DNA of 64,000 nt from Lantana camara (lineage: Eukaryota > Streptophyta > Magnoliopsida > Lamiales > Verbenaceae), in NCBI GenBank assembly GCA_037501455.1, contig CM074858.1, positions 16,418,501 through 16,482,500 of the forward strand. The letters run 5' to 3'. This document shows, in pieces, positions 44,359-56,400 of the stretch. Numbering within the stretch: the first letter of the stretch is position 1; each line of letters starts with the position of its first letter. The position numbers and the translations under genes were made by a program. Below the pieces are notes generated by a model. The model was not told the origin of the DNA and did not search any database. It worked only from the letters and a program-made list of their open reading frames with translations.

Positions 44359-45893
44359 TTGTAACATCAAATTTGTTCCTAGATTAAATTAGTAATATTG
44401 ATGCTCTAATTAAGAAATGGATATTGAGTCCAAATGACGGTTTGGCAAGAGTTGCCATAAAAATGAAAAAAAAAATTGACAAATATTGGGATGATCTGAT
44501 GAAGATGAATATGAATCTATACCTTGTTGTTGTTTTTGATCCTCGTCACAAGATGAAGTATGTCACTTTCACCCTTAACAGGATATATAATGATGAGTTA
44601 GGAACGGAGATTGTGAGACGGGTGACTAAGGCCTTTAAGGAGTCTTTTGAAGATTATAGAAAACTATATGGTCCTCCTAGGCCTTCTTCTTAAGAGGCAA
44701 TGTCTAGTATGTGTAGTGTTCTACCAACCGATGACACTATTAGCCAAAAAATGTTAGAGGTTATGGCTAAAAAAGAACAGGAGTATCGTGAACAATGTAT
44801 CTTGGAGGATGGAGATGTGGATAATGCTTCGGAGCTTGACATTTATTTGAGTGAGAAGAAAGAAAAGAATTTGCCCGACTTTGACATTCTAGGATGGTGG
44901 AAAATTTATCAAGGTTGGCTATGCCATTATCAACAGTTGCTTCGGAGTCGACTTTCAGCACATGCGGTCGTATCATTGAAGACTTCCGGGAATCTTTGAC
45001 ACCAAGAATGGCTCAAGCTCTTGTATGCACTCAAGATTGGCTTCGAAATGAATCTCTAAAACTACCGATTGAAGAAGACTATAGAGTTTCAGAAAGTATA
45101 AATGAATGTATTTCACTTTTGAAGTGTAATAATCGTATTTGATATTAATATTATCATAATTCTACAGTTACTTAATTAAATTTTCATTGATTTTAATATA
45201 GATGTAATGTCAACTGGAAGTGGAACCGGAGATTCGGTGGTTCTTAGTGCCTAAACAGAACATGTAATTGGTAATATTATGTTTATATTTAGTATTTGAT
45301 CATTTGATTTATTATTATTATTATTTAATGATTATGTTTTGTAGTTATTGTTAAAGAGAAAAGATTTTAAAGTATTGAAGATTTGAAGATTGAAAAAGTT
45401 GCATAATTGTTGTTTAATTTGGCTCTGTTGAGTGTTGGCTGTTAATCTGTCATGGTTGCAGGTTGAGGTTCAGACAATCTATTATTTGGTTATTTCTAAT
45501 GTTTGGTTATTTCCAAACTTTAATATGTTATGGCTCTATTGTTTGTAATGTTTGGTTATTTGGTATTTGGACTTTCTTAGTTTCTGTAATGTTTTCATGA
45601 CTAATGGTTCTGAATTTAATGGTTGTAATGTTTGGTTTTTATTTCCTATGATGAGTGATGACTACTTAGCTCTCTAAATTCAAGTTTTCATTTAATTTTA
45701 TTTTTAAAAATATTATCTGAGTTTTGGTTTTTCGGCCGAAAACCGAAACCTAACCGAAAATGTTCGGCCAAAATCTAGCCAAACCAAACATGGTTTGGTT
45801 CAATTTCGGTTTACGATTTTCGAAAGTTCAGTTAACCAAACTGAAACTTCGATTCGGTTGAAAAACAGAAGTATGAGCACCCCTATTTCCAAC

Positions 45894-46690
45894 ATTGAGT
45901 TGGTGATAAACCATATCTTTGCAAAATTTATCGAATTGTTTCGAATTATATTCTTTTCTTCTTTCACTTCTTACAATTTTGATTTTTCAACCACTTTGTT
46001 TTTCAATAAAAAATTTTAATTTCTTGAATAAGGTGGTCACTTCCGATTTTTCATGCATGAAGTAGACCCATGTCATTCTCGTACAATCATCAATAAATAG
46101 AATAAAGTATTTTTGTCCTCCATTGAATGTCCTCATGGATCCACATATTTTAGTATGAACTAGCTCAAAAACTTCTTTAGCTCGCCAAGTCTTTTTAGAG
46201 TGAATAGGTTTTTCATTTTGTTTTCCTTGTAGGGATACTTCACAATTATGGTTTTTTCATTTATTTGTATTTTGGGCAGGTCTTTCATCATATTGTGCTG
46301 TGATAAATATCTTATTCCTTGAGAATGAAAATGCCCAAATCTTTTGTACCACAGGAATGACTCATGTTTTCGAGACATCATTTCTTTCTTTTGTGAATCC
46401 TTTGATAATTCTGAATTTAATTGGCTTGCAAAAAACAAAAAGTATAGATGCACTTCTGAATAATTAGCTTGATAATTTTCTTTAGATCGACAATATTTCT
46501 CATCGTGCCCAAATTTGTTGTATTTTTTGCATTTAGATTTTCTTATAAAATAACTGTCATTTTCGGCATGATTAATTCTCTTGCAATATTAGCATGACGG
46601 GTATATGTTATTTTTATGAAAGTCCCGTCCATTTTCATTTTTTCTAGAGGTTTCTCTGTTTCTAGAATTCTCATTAATTTTTGTCAAATA
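45894..46690 (-). pseudogene. Copia gag-pol fragment
   Basis: On the minus strand two decayed zinc knuckles (YCKRINHAEND and CKKYNKFGHDEKYC, 46480-46610) are followed by a pre-integrase domain (SFLWYKRFGHFHSQGIRYLS, about 46300-46370) and an integrase-core start in another frame below 46160. Tyr replaces the second Cys of one knuckle. Clearly a dead fragment with both ends lost. Confidence 0.65.
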
Positions 46691-46724
46691 TTTTTATTGT
46701 ATGAGACTAAAGAGTTAATTTTTG

Positions 46725-47205
46725 TCACATGATGCAATGCCAGTACGTGTATGGTGGGTGCATATCTGCAAAACTTATGATTTTCGTTTGCAATGTCCAA
46801 TCATGATCAACATAATGAGCAGTCAAACAAATATATCCATCAGTGGCTATAGAAATCTATAAATCAGAATTAAAACAAAATTTCCCCTGAATTGAACGCA
46901 ATTCTTGCACAAGTTTGTTCTTTTCCATTTTATAAAGCTTTATAACTTCATCTCTCGTTGTATTCCTAGTAAAGTAACATACTTGAGGCACCAAATAAGT
47001 GTACTGAACCCTAATTGTTCATATTCTACAAATTTAAAAGGCAATTCATGCTTTATAATGGTTGCAATAAGTAACGCGCGGAATTTTTCTTGAGCAAATT
47101 TCCTAATCCTCGAACAAATTCCTTTCTCACCTTGTTCAATCGAAGCTTCAGCAATATCACGCGAATTGATTTTAGGGTACTTTTTTTTAATGTCTTATTA
47201 AATTA
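46725..47205 (-). pseudogene. hAT transposase fragment
   Basis: Minus-strand words HELPFKFVEYEQL (about 47030) and ISIATDGYICLTAHYVDHDW (about 46800-46860) match the middle of RICESLEEPER-type hAT transposases in the right order. Stops and frame changes separate them. It lies just outside the 3' end of the other hAT, in the opposite orientation. Confidence 0.6.
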
Positions 47206-47271
47206 CCTGTACTCATACTATTCTCAGAACAATATTGTTAGCCACAAACTTGGCATTCGCATTAGTATTGA

Positions 47272-48878
47272 TGTAACATCCCGATCATTTGGACTTTCAG
47301 GTACGCCTTTATGGGTGTGATACGTGCATGATTTAATTATTTAATTAGACAATTATGTGATATTTTAATGTTTATATGATCATTCGAATTTTTGAACGTC
47401 TATGCTTTTATGCCTTGTAATATGCTCTATTCGTATCCGAATTTAATTCCATTTCTTGTGAATTTTTTATATGCGTGAATTACGTAAGTTATGAACTTGA
47501 TTATATGCTCGTTATGTGATTTTTGAATTTATTTGGTTTAGTTTTGGCTCGTTTTTGTTTTACTGGACCTAAAGGGGGCTAAAGAGCATTTAGCGCACCT
47601 TGGGTTCCGGGCGGCATAACTTGAACTCAGGAATTCGGATTTGAATTCCGGAAGAGGCGTTAAACTTGTAACAAGATTTGGGATCTTTGGAACCTAACCT
47701 CATATTTTTCTAAGCTCACTTGGACCTCTGAAATTCCACCGAAGCGAGCACCTCGCACCAAAGTGACTAATTTTGACTTGTCTTGAGTTTGTGGGACCAC
47801 TTTAACCCTAATTAAACCTAAACCTTGACTTGTATGAACTTGAGTTAACCCTTTATCTTCCCCTACCCCATTCATTCGAACCACACCACCACAAGAAGAG
47901 AAAAAATTCAGCTCCAAGAAGAAAAGAACAAGTGGAGAAGAAGCACTATTGCATTTTTGATCCTTTGAGCTCAATACTCTTCCATACTTCATCATATCTC
48001 AAAGATAAGTGTATTTTTTTAATCCTCACTCTTCTCTACTTCTTTTAATCCATGAAATTCATGTTTTAATATTGGTTTGATATAAGCTTGGAGATATGCA
48101 TGAATAGTTAGGGTTAGCTTTCATTTTTGAAACCTTGTCATAGTTTGAGTATGTTGGTGATTTAATGCATATATGTTGATCATATGAGCTTGTTAACTTC
48201 AATTCTTGATACTTAACACTTGGTAGTTGTGTAATAAAGGATATGCAATTAATGAACTTGTTTTAAGCTTGGAGGAAACTTGGAATTCTTACATTATTTC
48301 ATGAACTTCTACATGTTTCGGTTGGGGAATAATTGTATAGCTTGATTTCATGGCTTTTATGAGTTGGTTGTTGTTGTTCTTGTGTCCCTTTTTCCTTCCA
48401 CTCTTGTTGTTGCTGCTGTGTATAGCTTGGAACAGGGGAAAGACTCCAGCCTGCTGCTCAAGAAGGAAGCTGCAAGGGGTAACGCCCGTTACCCCGATTC
48501 CTCTATGGGAGAGTAACGTCCGTTACTCTCCAAACCTGAGCATCTGCTTCCATTAATGGGGGTTAAGCTTTTCGTTCTAGAGCATGGTAACCCTCATTAC
48601 CTTCTTGGATGATCTAAAGTGCTACTATTGGGTGCCTTAACGGGCGTTACTCCAAGAAGCTTGGACAGGAGTAACCCCCGTTACCTTCCTTCTCGTGTGA
48701 ACCATTTGTTTAGTACTTTGTTGTTTATTGTTTACACCTTGTATATGAATTGCATGCTTCTTTTATGTCTTAATTACATTGTTAACATGTTAGATGATGT
48801 GTTATAATTTATGTTTTAATCTATAAACGTGATTTAACTGCTCACATGTAAAGTATGAACTTATGTGACCTAGGTGTG
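47272..48878 (+). repeat. Gypsy LTR of the A family, 5' part
   Basis: Starts TGTAACATCCCGATCATTTGG with the head block CTTTCAGGTACG. It is broken after about 1.6 kb by the Tat-like LTR beginning near 48879; the rest should lie beyond that element's other end, outside the window. It has the richest palindrome module (48476-48684). Confidence 0.82.
48476..48684 (+). repeat. TAACGCCCGTTA-type near-palindromes, five or six copies
   Basis: GGGGTAACGCCCGTTACCCC (48476-48495, 9-bp perfect arms), arms GAGAGTAACG/CGTTACTCTC (48509-48530), GGTAACCCTCATTACC (48586-48601), TTAACGGGCGTTAC (48637-48650) and GTAACCCCCGTTAC (48671-48684). Confidence 0.9.
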
Positions 48879-50020
48879 TGTAACTCAATTTCCGAGTTAA
48901 TTAAATAATTAAACATAAGAAAATAATCGCAAATGAAATTTATTAATTTATTCGAATTTGTGGGAAACAATCTCTAATTTTATTCCTCTGATTCTTCCAA
49001 CAAGAATTTGCTAAAATTCGGAAGGTTTGAACCGCCTTTGTTGTCTTTGGAGCTTCGATCTTTCGTTGGATTTTATTTGCTTCTGAAAAACGTTAATTGC
49101 GGGTCTTTCGACTTAATCGTGAATTAAACGCCTTGATTTTGGTGAACGCCGAAGAACCCGCCGATGAACACATTTGATGTTGATTTGAATTTGATTTGGA
49201 TTTGTTGAGGAGCAACTCCGAATTCTAGATTTGATGCTTTGATTGCGGATTGAACGCCTCAATTTGTTGACTTTCTTGAAGAACGCCGACGAACACGCTT
49301 GGAGCACCTTTGAAGTTGATTTGAAAAGAACGCCGGATTTGCGGTCTTGACTCCTTGTTGCGGATCGGACGCTTCGATTTTGTTGACTTCCATGAAGAAC
49401 GCGAAGAACGCCTTGAATCTCGCTTCGATCAACTTGAACTTGGCTTGAGTTCGTTGAGGAGAGCGATGCTGAAACACTACTTCGATGCTTCGATGCCGGA
49501 TTAAATGTCGTTGATGCTGACTTCTATGATGAACATCGTTGAAGATGCCGAAGAACGCCGAGGATGCTGAGGAACACCGAAGAGCTTCTTTCTCCTTGCT
49601 TTGTGGCTTACTCCTTCGTATCTCCGAGTTGTGAGAGTTGTGTCCTTTTTTTGCTTGTAGAAAGCCTCTATTTATTGGTGTAGAAGAGGCAAATCTTTCC
49701 ATAATCACCGAGAGAAGACTTCATTCTGATTGGTCCTCATCGATTTTGTAAGCTTCTTCCATAAACCATGAGATATGATTTAATTTCCAAAATATCTCAT
49801 TTGACTTTGTTTATTGGCTTGATTCGATTTTATTGCAAAATTTTGATTTTTGACACATTTAATATATATTAAAATATCAATTAATTATCTATATAATTCT
49901 AGGAATATTATTTGTTTTAATTCCTAAAATTAAAATAAAAAATCTTTTATTTTTGATATTTAATATATATTTATTTTTCACGTGTCGTGTTTTAATTGGC
50001 ATAAATTTTGTGCTTCTACA
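48879..50020 (-). repeat. 3' LTR of the Tat-type element
   Basis: In sense it starts TGTAGAAGCACAAAATTTAT (from 50020) and ends near 48879 in a TGTGTG run, so the exact end is uncertain by 2-4 bp. Repeating GAACGCCGAAGAACGCC-like words fill 49130-49570. A possible TATA element (AATAAATAG in sense) is at about 49668-49676. Confidence 0.75.
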
Positions 50021-50033
50021 AATGCCCCCTCGT
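50021..50033 (-). promoter_or_regulatory. Polypurine tract of the Tat-type element
   Basis: In sense GAGGGGGCATT sits just before the LTR start TGTAGAAGC, as in many Tat elements. Confidence 0.75.
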
Positions 50034-50105
50034 GACTTATTTCGCGAATGATGCACTTGATCGTGTCTTGAGTGAATAAGTCACGAAATTAAACTTGAAT
50101 TTGAT

Positions 50106-52639
50106 GTGAATTCTATTTTTTTCTCATTTGAATTTGGAAGTCATGAAATTTACTTATCTGTCATGAGCAAAGCTTCGCAAGTGTGGGTTCTACAAGCGGG
50201 TCATCATCAACACTCAAACGAACCGACTCATCTACCGACACTAGGGCGAAGCATCATTGAGGGCAAGGCAAAGTGGGGAGACGACCTTCGGTTCGATGGC
50301 GAGTTCCACTATGTTGTCGGATATTGGGAGTGGACCCAGGACATACTCAGCTGGTGCGAGGACAAGTTGCAGTCAGCCCAAATATACAGCTCGGTGCACG
50401 CCTCACTGTTCACTGATCATGAAGGCATTCTACGAAGCGTGGAGTCCGGTAACCAACACTCTTCTGACGTCGAACGGCGAGTTGTCCATATCGCTTTGGG
50501 ATTTGTATGCTCTGGCGAGTCTTCCTATAGCGGGTCTTCTCTACGACGAAGTGGTCCCCGATACAAAGGAGCTCACTGAGAAAGGTGAATTCGGAAGGAC
50601 ATATTCCCCCTCTAGTTGCCAGTACTTATTCCACGCCTATCACTTGCTGCGGAAGGATGTTCATGGCGGTCAAGTTTCTATTGAGGCCTGGGTGAGTTTT
50701 TGGTGCAAAAAGGCGAAGAAGTATGTCCAACTGCCCCCTCGCAAGAAAGACGAGTCAACACAACGCCCACTTGGTGAGTTTGGACCTCATGAAGCTTGGA
50801 ATACCGTAGAGGAGAGGTTGTTTGCTAGACTCGGACTTGACGGGAACAAAAGGGAAGATACTTATTTGACGGCGTTCATAGCCTGTTGGCTTTGTCTCTT
50901 CGTTCTTCCAACAGAAAGCATCGGCCAAGTACTTTCAAGATAGCGAGCGTCATAGCAAGTTGCTTCAAGGTTGATTTGCCTACTCTGGTCTTGGCAAGCA
51001 TCTATCGTGGTTTGAACAAGATATTAGCATCCACCCGACCGACTCCAGTTCATACTCCATTTCCCGTCCACTTCGTCTACGGTTGGCTAGCACACTATTT
51101 CAAGACGCATCGCCAGGCCTATCAAGACATCCATGGTCTGAAAATGATGTGGTTTTCCGGTGAGGGCGGTGCGAAGGATTATGATGCGAGGGAGGCCCAC
51201 AAGAAGATCCACAAAGTGGAGTTCGTGGCTTGCAATTGCAATGTGATGACGATCCATGAGAAGTTCTGTTTTATCGACAATGGGGAAGGCTCAGAGGTTG
51301 AACACAACTATTTTATGTTGATTCGATCTTGCTACCTACCTTTGAGACATGGGGATCGCTTCATCATCGAGCCATACAGTCCTCACCTTTTTGCTCGTTA
51401 GTTCGGATTTTATCAAGTGGTGTCCGGGGTTCTCAAGGATGATTTCCGCGATGATTGTGTAGACGAAGGACTCAACCACTGGGGCGTGTGTACTTTATCG
51501 AAGTCTATGGATGGAGTAGTCTTTCCCCCGATGACTGCGACTGTTAAGAAGTTGTGTTCCAAGAGATATATGGAATGGAGGTCGAGAACCCACGACAGTT
51601 CTTTGATGATAACATTGCAAAGTTAACCGGTTCGAAAGTCTCCCCTATTCAAGTTGAGAAAATCGACCCAATTGAAGGAGAAAAGAGAAAGACTCCCCCC
51701 ATCCCTTCGGAAAAGAGTGAAAATGGCACTGCAGATCGCCATTGGAAGAGGCCAAAGAAGTGTGATAAGCTTTCGGCTAACAAGTCTGGTGAAAAGACAA
51801 TTTTTTTTTTTTTTGGCCCTCTTCTTTTCATTGTTCTCCAATACTTTTCTATCTTCTTTCAGTAAGCATCGAACGTGTTTCACTTGTAGTTGGAAGAGAA
51901 GCCCCTTAAAGCTGATGATATGGAGTCTCAAGGGTCAATCCTCGGGCCGATTCTTTTGGAGACAGGTCTTATTTCTGAAGGAGAGGCGCAATAAAAAACA
52001 CTTGTGATATCTGAAGAAAAGCAAATGCCTCAGCGTCCCGCAGTCTCAAAGCATCCACATTTGTCGCCACTCAGAAACAGAAATTTGTCAAGATGATGTG
52101 GGGCAATCTTCTCCAAAAGATAGAGAGCACTCCACTTGACTCCATTTCATCCCTCAAACACGAATTTCAATCGGTGCTGAATGATGTTAAGGGTTTTGAC
52201 GAGGAGTTTATTGCTGAATGATGCCAAGGTGACTGCTTATGATGAGGCGAGGTCTGCAGCTTTTGGAGAGACTTCAAAAGATTGGCTTTCGCAGAAGTTG
52301 AGCCAAGCAAGGGATCGACTCGCCGGTACCCAAGCCGATGAAGCAGCTGGAGCAAATCAGATTAAGACAACTAAGAAGAATTTGAAGTCTGTCACGAAGA
52401 AACTTGCCAGATTGACGAAACAGAAGGAAGACTTGTCACTTTCACTGGAGCAGCATCAACTCCTTTACTAGAATGCTCAATCTCTAATCCAGCCTATTAG
52501 TAGAGAGATCGAGACCCTTGAGAAGACTCCTCTATCAGATGGCAAAGCTGTCCTCAAGACGTTCAAAGTTGTGGAAGATTCACTAGCACTTCTGAAAGTG
52601 GCGAAGGAAGACTTGAAGAATTTGAGCCCCTCCCCTTGA
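50106..52639 (+). pseudogene. Antisense plant-mobile-domain (aminotransferase-like) ORF, broken
   Basis: Plus strand, opposite to the host element. The N-terminal part (50106-50579) has EWTQDILSWCEDKL; after a shift (50400-50940) come SLWDLYALASLPIAGLLYDE and TAFIACWLCLFVLP, typical of the plant mobile domain; a further shift leads to VYGWLAHYFKTH and MIRSCYLP-like words to 51401. A TAG at 51399 replaces a likely Gln codon, since the frame continues FGFYQVVSGVLKDDF. Downstream is a Lys-rich linker and a coiled-coil tail (52080-52639, QIKTTKKNLKSVTKKLARLT) ending TGA 52639. The domain is shared with host genes and MULE/Tat elements. Position between pol and 3' LTR favours an element-borne copy. 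Confidence 0.75.
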
Positions 52640-53152
52640 ATTTTTAGGATTCTTTTACTTTTCTTCGTTTCTTCGATTCATTGTCTAGTTTAATGAATTT
52701 GCTTTATTGCCATCTCGTATGTATTTTCCTTTTTTACAGTAGTCCATAACTTCTTTGCACTTCTTTTGATTTGTTTAACTTGAAGAATAAAGTTTTCAAC
52801 AAGAAAAATATAACTCAACGGACAATCTTGACTGAACATAGTTAATTTCTAAGCTGCCTACGTACCCGGTGAGAGGATCAAGTCATAATGTAGTTCAAGG
52901 GAAAACTTCTTTTGAGAAGATTAGGGGGGCCGTTCACAGTTTATACTCATGCGGGCCAGAAGTATTCAAAGTTTAACCACCCTGAACATGAGTGGGGAAT
53001 TTTTGTTTTAGCCACACGAAACACCATCAGTGGAGTAACTTAGCAGTTTAGCCACTTGTTTTACCATTGGTGGTTACCGTACACAGTTTATACTCATGCG
53101 GGCCAGGAGTGACATGCAGTTTAGGCTCGTACGTCAAGGAGCAATCTTCAAC
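52640..53152 (-). other. Non-coding spacer between antisense ORF and pol, with direct repeats
   Basis: A 23-bp unit beginning CAGTTTATACTCATGCGGGC occurs at 52937-52959 and 53084-53106, with GTTTAGCCAC words between. I see no coding sequence. Short tandem repeats here are common in Tat/Ogre elements. Confidence 0.7.
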
Positions 53153-53444
53153 TTAGGCGTAGAAGCGTTTCAAGAACTTCCCGTTTATGGGGCCAATTCT
53201 CAGACCATCTTCGGCGATCAGCCTGTAAGCGCCGCTCGTACAAGCTTCCTTCACAACACACGGACCTTCACATTTGGAGGTGAACTTATTCCCTGTTCGA
53301 TGAGTAGTGATCGACCTTCTCACAGCAAGCACCAAATCCCTAACTTGGAACGAGCGAGTTCTACCTTTTTGTTGAATGACCTTGAGAGACGAGCTTGATA
53401 GCACTTGAGTTTTTGTTGAGCCTCCAACCTCTTCTAATCAAGCG
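53153..53444 (-). pseudogene. Tat-type integrase C-terminal end
   Basis: Minus-strand SFQVRDLVLAVRRSITTHRT and YRLIAEDGLRIGPINGKFLK match the C-terminal end of Tat/Ogre integrase. It is the continuation of the pol at 57078 and above, displaced by the solo LTR; the TSD AAGCG joins the two. Confidence 0.85.
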
Positions 53445-56400
53445 TGTAGCACCCGAGCGTGAGGTACCACATCCCCCGCACCGAGACCCTACCCGTATAT
53501 GAAATGGAAGTCCATACACGTGCCAAATCCACGGCGAACGGGGACACAACACACATGCTATGCTAGGCGGGACTAACCCTTAAACCAATCAACTCAAGAC
53601 AATGTAAAATCAGAGTTATAAATAAACGCGGAAGTAAGATCATCACATGATATATATACAACGAGCCACCAAGCTCCAAAAAAATAGATATACAAAAGCA
53701 TTCAAGTTCAAAAGCACTCACGGCCTACAAATCATGACGCTCCAAGCTATACTATGATCATATACAAAATAGCAATAAGAGTATGAATATATGAGACTGA
53801 AAAGAAGTGCTAAACAACAATGCAAAACCTATAAGACTTGTATTCCCGCCTAGCACTCCTATACCTGCACAAAACATCTGAAAACAACCGGGTTCAGTCT
53901 AAAAGAGACTACTGGGTATAAAACGGGGCATAAGATATAATATTGCAGAAAGTAAGCACATACATGCAAGCCTTAATCCCGTATGAAGTTTGATAAGAAT
54001 TTCCCAAGTGGTTAAAACAAAAGAAAACATCAACGGGATTACGACGTTCATATTCCTTCATAATTGTTCATAAGGGTTTATGGCCCGGCGAGTGGGCGTG
54101 CACAATCTCCAACCTACTCCTCGTGTAATCATAACTAATTAATCAATCATTATCATACATATCTTTTGTGCTCATACATATCATGATCATAATCATTCAT
54201 ATACACCTTCTTTCTCCGGGTGGTGGACGGGTTTGCAAGGCCCGACCACCAAAACATAGCAATGTGGCTATGAGGTTCATGAGTTCTCAAAGCCCGGTTA
54301 GCGTTTCCTCGTCAAAAACTCCTTGACGAAGTCCGTTTCGCCATAGTTGGTTGGAACTAGTATATGGGATCCCCGTCAGCCCTTGCTTCCTCGGTTAGCC
54401 ACATATACTAGTCCCGGGGCCCGTGCAATCATAATCATGTCTCGCCAAAACATAAGGTAGGGTTTCATAAATAAAAAGGGCATACGTTTGAAATCATTTA
54501 CCCAAATTGACTCGATATACATTAATATACTATTTTGGCTTACAACCTTTCACATAAGGGATATATCGGGTCACTTTAACTATTAGAAGAAAAACCCACC
54601 TTTTCAAAGCAAAAGAAAGGCACAAGCGTCTCAAGGCTCGCCCTCGTCTCCGACCAAACCCGAATCTGTGCAAAAGAAAAGGTATGAGACTCAATGACCA
54701 CATATGACGCTCGGCAATGAAGTGAATATGACATGAATGCATAAAAGATCATGTTATATCATGAAAATGTTCATATGCACTATTAAGGAATTTAAAACAC
54801 ATAATTAAACCATTCGTTCATTCATTTCATTCAATTTCATAAATTCATAACATTCATAATGCATATTAATTAATCTAAAATTTTATTTAATATCCATAAC
54901 ACATAATATTCGTATTCACAATTAGGAATAGAACAAATAAAACGTTCAAACAATAGTCGGCAAATTAAATACGTGAATTAGAATCAATTAATTTCTAAAA
55001 TTGAATTAAATCAAATAATATTCAAAATATATATAATAAACATATATAATATAATAAATATATAATAATTATATAATAAACATATGTATATAATATATAT
55101 ATATATATACAGGTGAACTAGCATGCATGCATGAATTATATTTAACATAATTAATACATATATATATAATCATGCATGCATACACAAATATATAATATAT
55201 ATACATGCATGCAATGTACACACACAAGTATCACAGCCTTGCATGCACACGCACACACAGCACATATATACATATATGCAGCAACGCAGAAAAAACACAG
55301 GCAAGAGAGGGAGAAAAATAAGGTGACACCCCGTGTCACCACCCAAGCACAAACCGAGACACCCCCGTGTCTCGGTACAGCAACTCCAGCCCAATATCGC
55401 ACCCCCGTTATACGCAGGAAAGAACAAAAACGACACACCCGTGTCTCAAACATGCATCGCAACAATAAACCCCTGTTTTTTACAAAAAAACGCAGCAGCA
55501 GCTACGGCCATATGCAAGCAAGAAAGACAGCAAAACCAGGCATGAAGAAGCTGCAAGAACTCAGCTAAAACACATGCTACAAGGCCATGAAATTAACAGC
55601 AAAAGCAAAGAGGATTCATGGCAGTTTTGACAGCAGAAAACAGCTTGAAAAACAGGGCAATCAATCGCGAAAAACAGGGTAAGAACGATCTCCAAAAATC
55701 CCAACAAGTTCAGGTCATATAGGCTATCAAATGTGCAGCAAAACAACCCAAATTCAGCATGTAATTCAGTTCCAAACAAGCTCAACCAAGAAAAGGAAGC
55801 ATACGTGACATTTCATGAAAGTTCTCTCAAAATACCATAAATGATATCTCATTAATACTTCAACCACCATGAAATCAATGATCATAAATGATATGAGGAT
55901 GTCAAAATCATCATTCTCAAGCTTGGAATCAATCAAAACCATTAAGAATTGAATGAGATCAACTATTTTGCTCAAAACGTACTATATACGAACTCAGTCC
56001 AGAAATCCACGAAACCATGATCAAACTTGGGAATGAAAGGATGAAAATGATCAGGAATGAACATATATTACAACCCTAAGATTACCTTGTTGATTGGATG
56101 AAGTTTGGATGAGATTTGAGCTCCAAAATCTCTAAGGAATGAAGGGTTACGGGACTGAACTGAAAAGCAGTAACTTTGGCTGAGATTTGGGGATTGTGTG
56201 AGGACTAGCTTGGTTAGGGCATGATATCTCAGGTTAGGTAGTTGAGTTAGGGTTCAATAGAATCAAACCATGGTTAATTTGGTTAAAGTTTGGATAAGAT
56301 ATGGCTATTTTTGTACAACAAGGTATGTTTGGTCGCCGTTTCATTTTTCGGTTGGATTTCGGAGGTTCAAATGACTTTGGAAAAATATAAGGATAAGTTT

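Larger units (their letters stand above)
41708..45142 (+). pseudogene. hAT transposase pseudogene (BED finger to dimerization domain)
   Basis: RICESLEEPER/DAYSLEEPER-like. A decayed BED zinc finger (YCDKTYAVDP...LNNHMKQC, about 41735-41810; the first Cys is Tyr) is followed by KFDQEATREALVKIVVIDEL (41917-41980), a region with several frameshifts (42080-42921), then after the LTR insertion GLARVAIKMKKKIDKYWDDL (44442-44500), and the C-terminal hAT dimerization domain (ELDIYLSEKKEKNLPDFDIL, 44836-44895; MPLSTVASESTFSTCGRIIE; TPRMAQALVCTQDWL). A frame change occurs near 44900. Too broken to be active. Confidence 0.88.
41708..45885 (+). mobile_element. hAT DNA transposon, 3' portion
   Basis: A hAT transposase pseudogene is followed by a tail rich in CCGAAAACCGAAACC-like words (45731-45870) and an end GAGCACCCCTA at 45885. 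TAGGGGTGCTC as its complement is a typical plant hAT terminal inverted repeat. The 5' end was displaced by element B. The 8 bp after the end, TTTCCAAC, would be one copy of the target duplication. Confidence 0.8.

Noticed and set aside
50106..52639. An expressed host gene of the MAIL/aminotransferase-like type
   Set aside because: Two frameshifts and a stop break it, and it sits between pol and 3' LTR of a Tat-type element.
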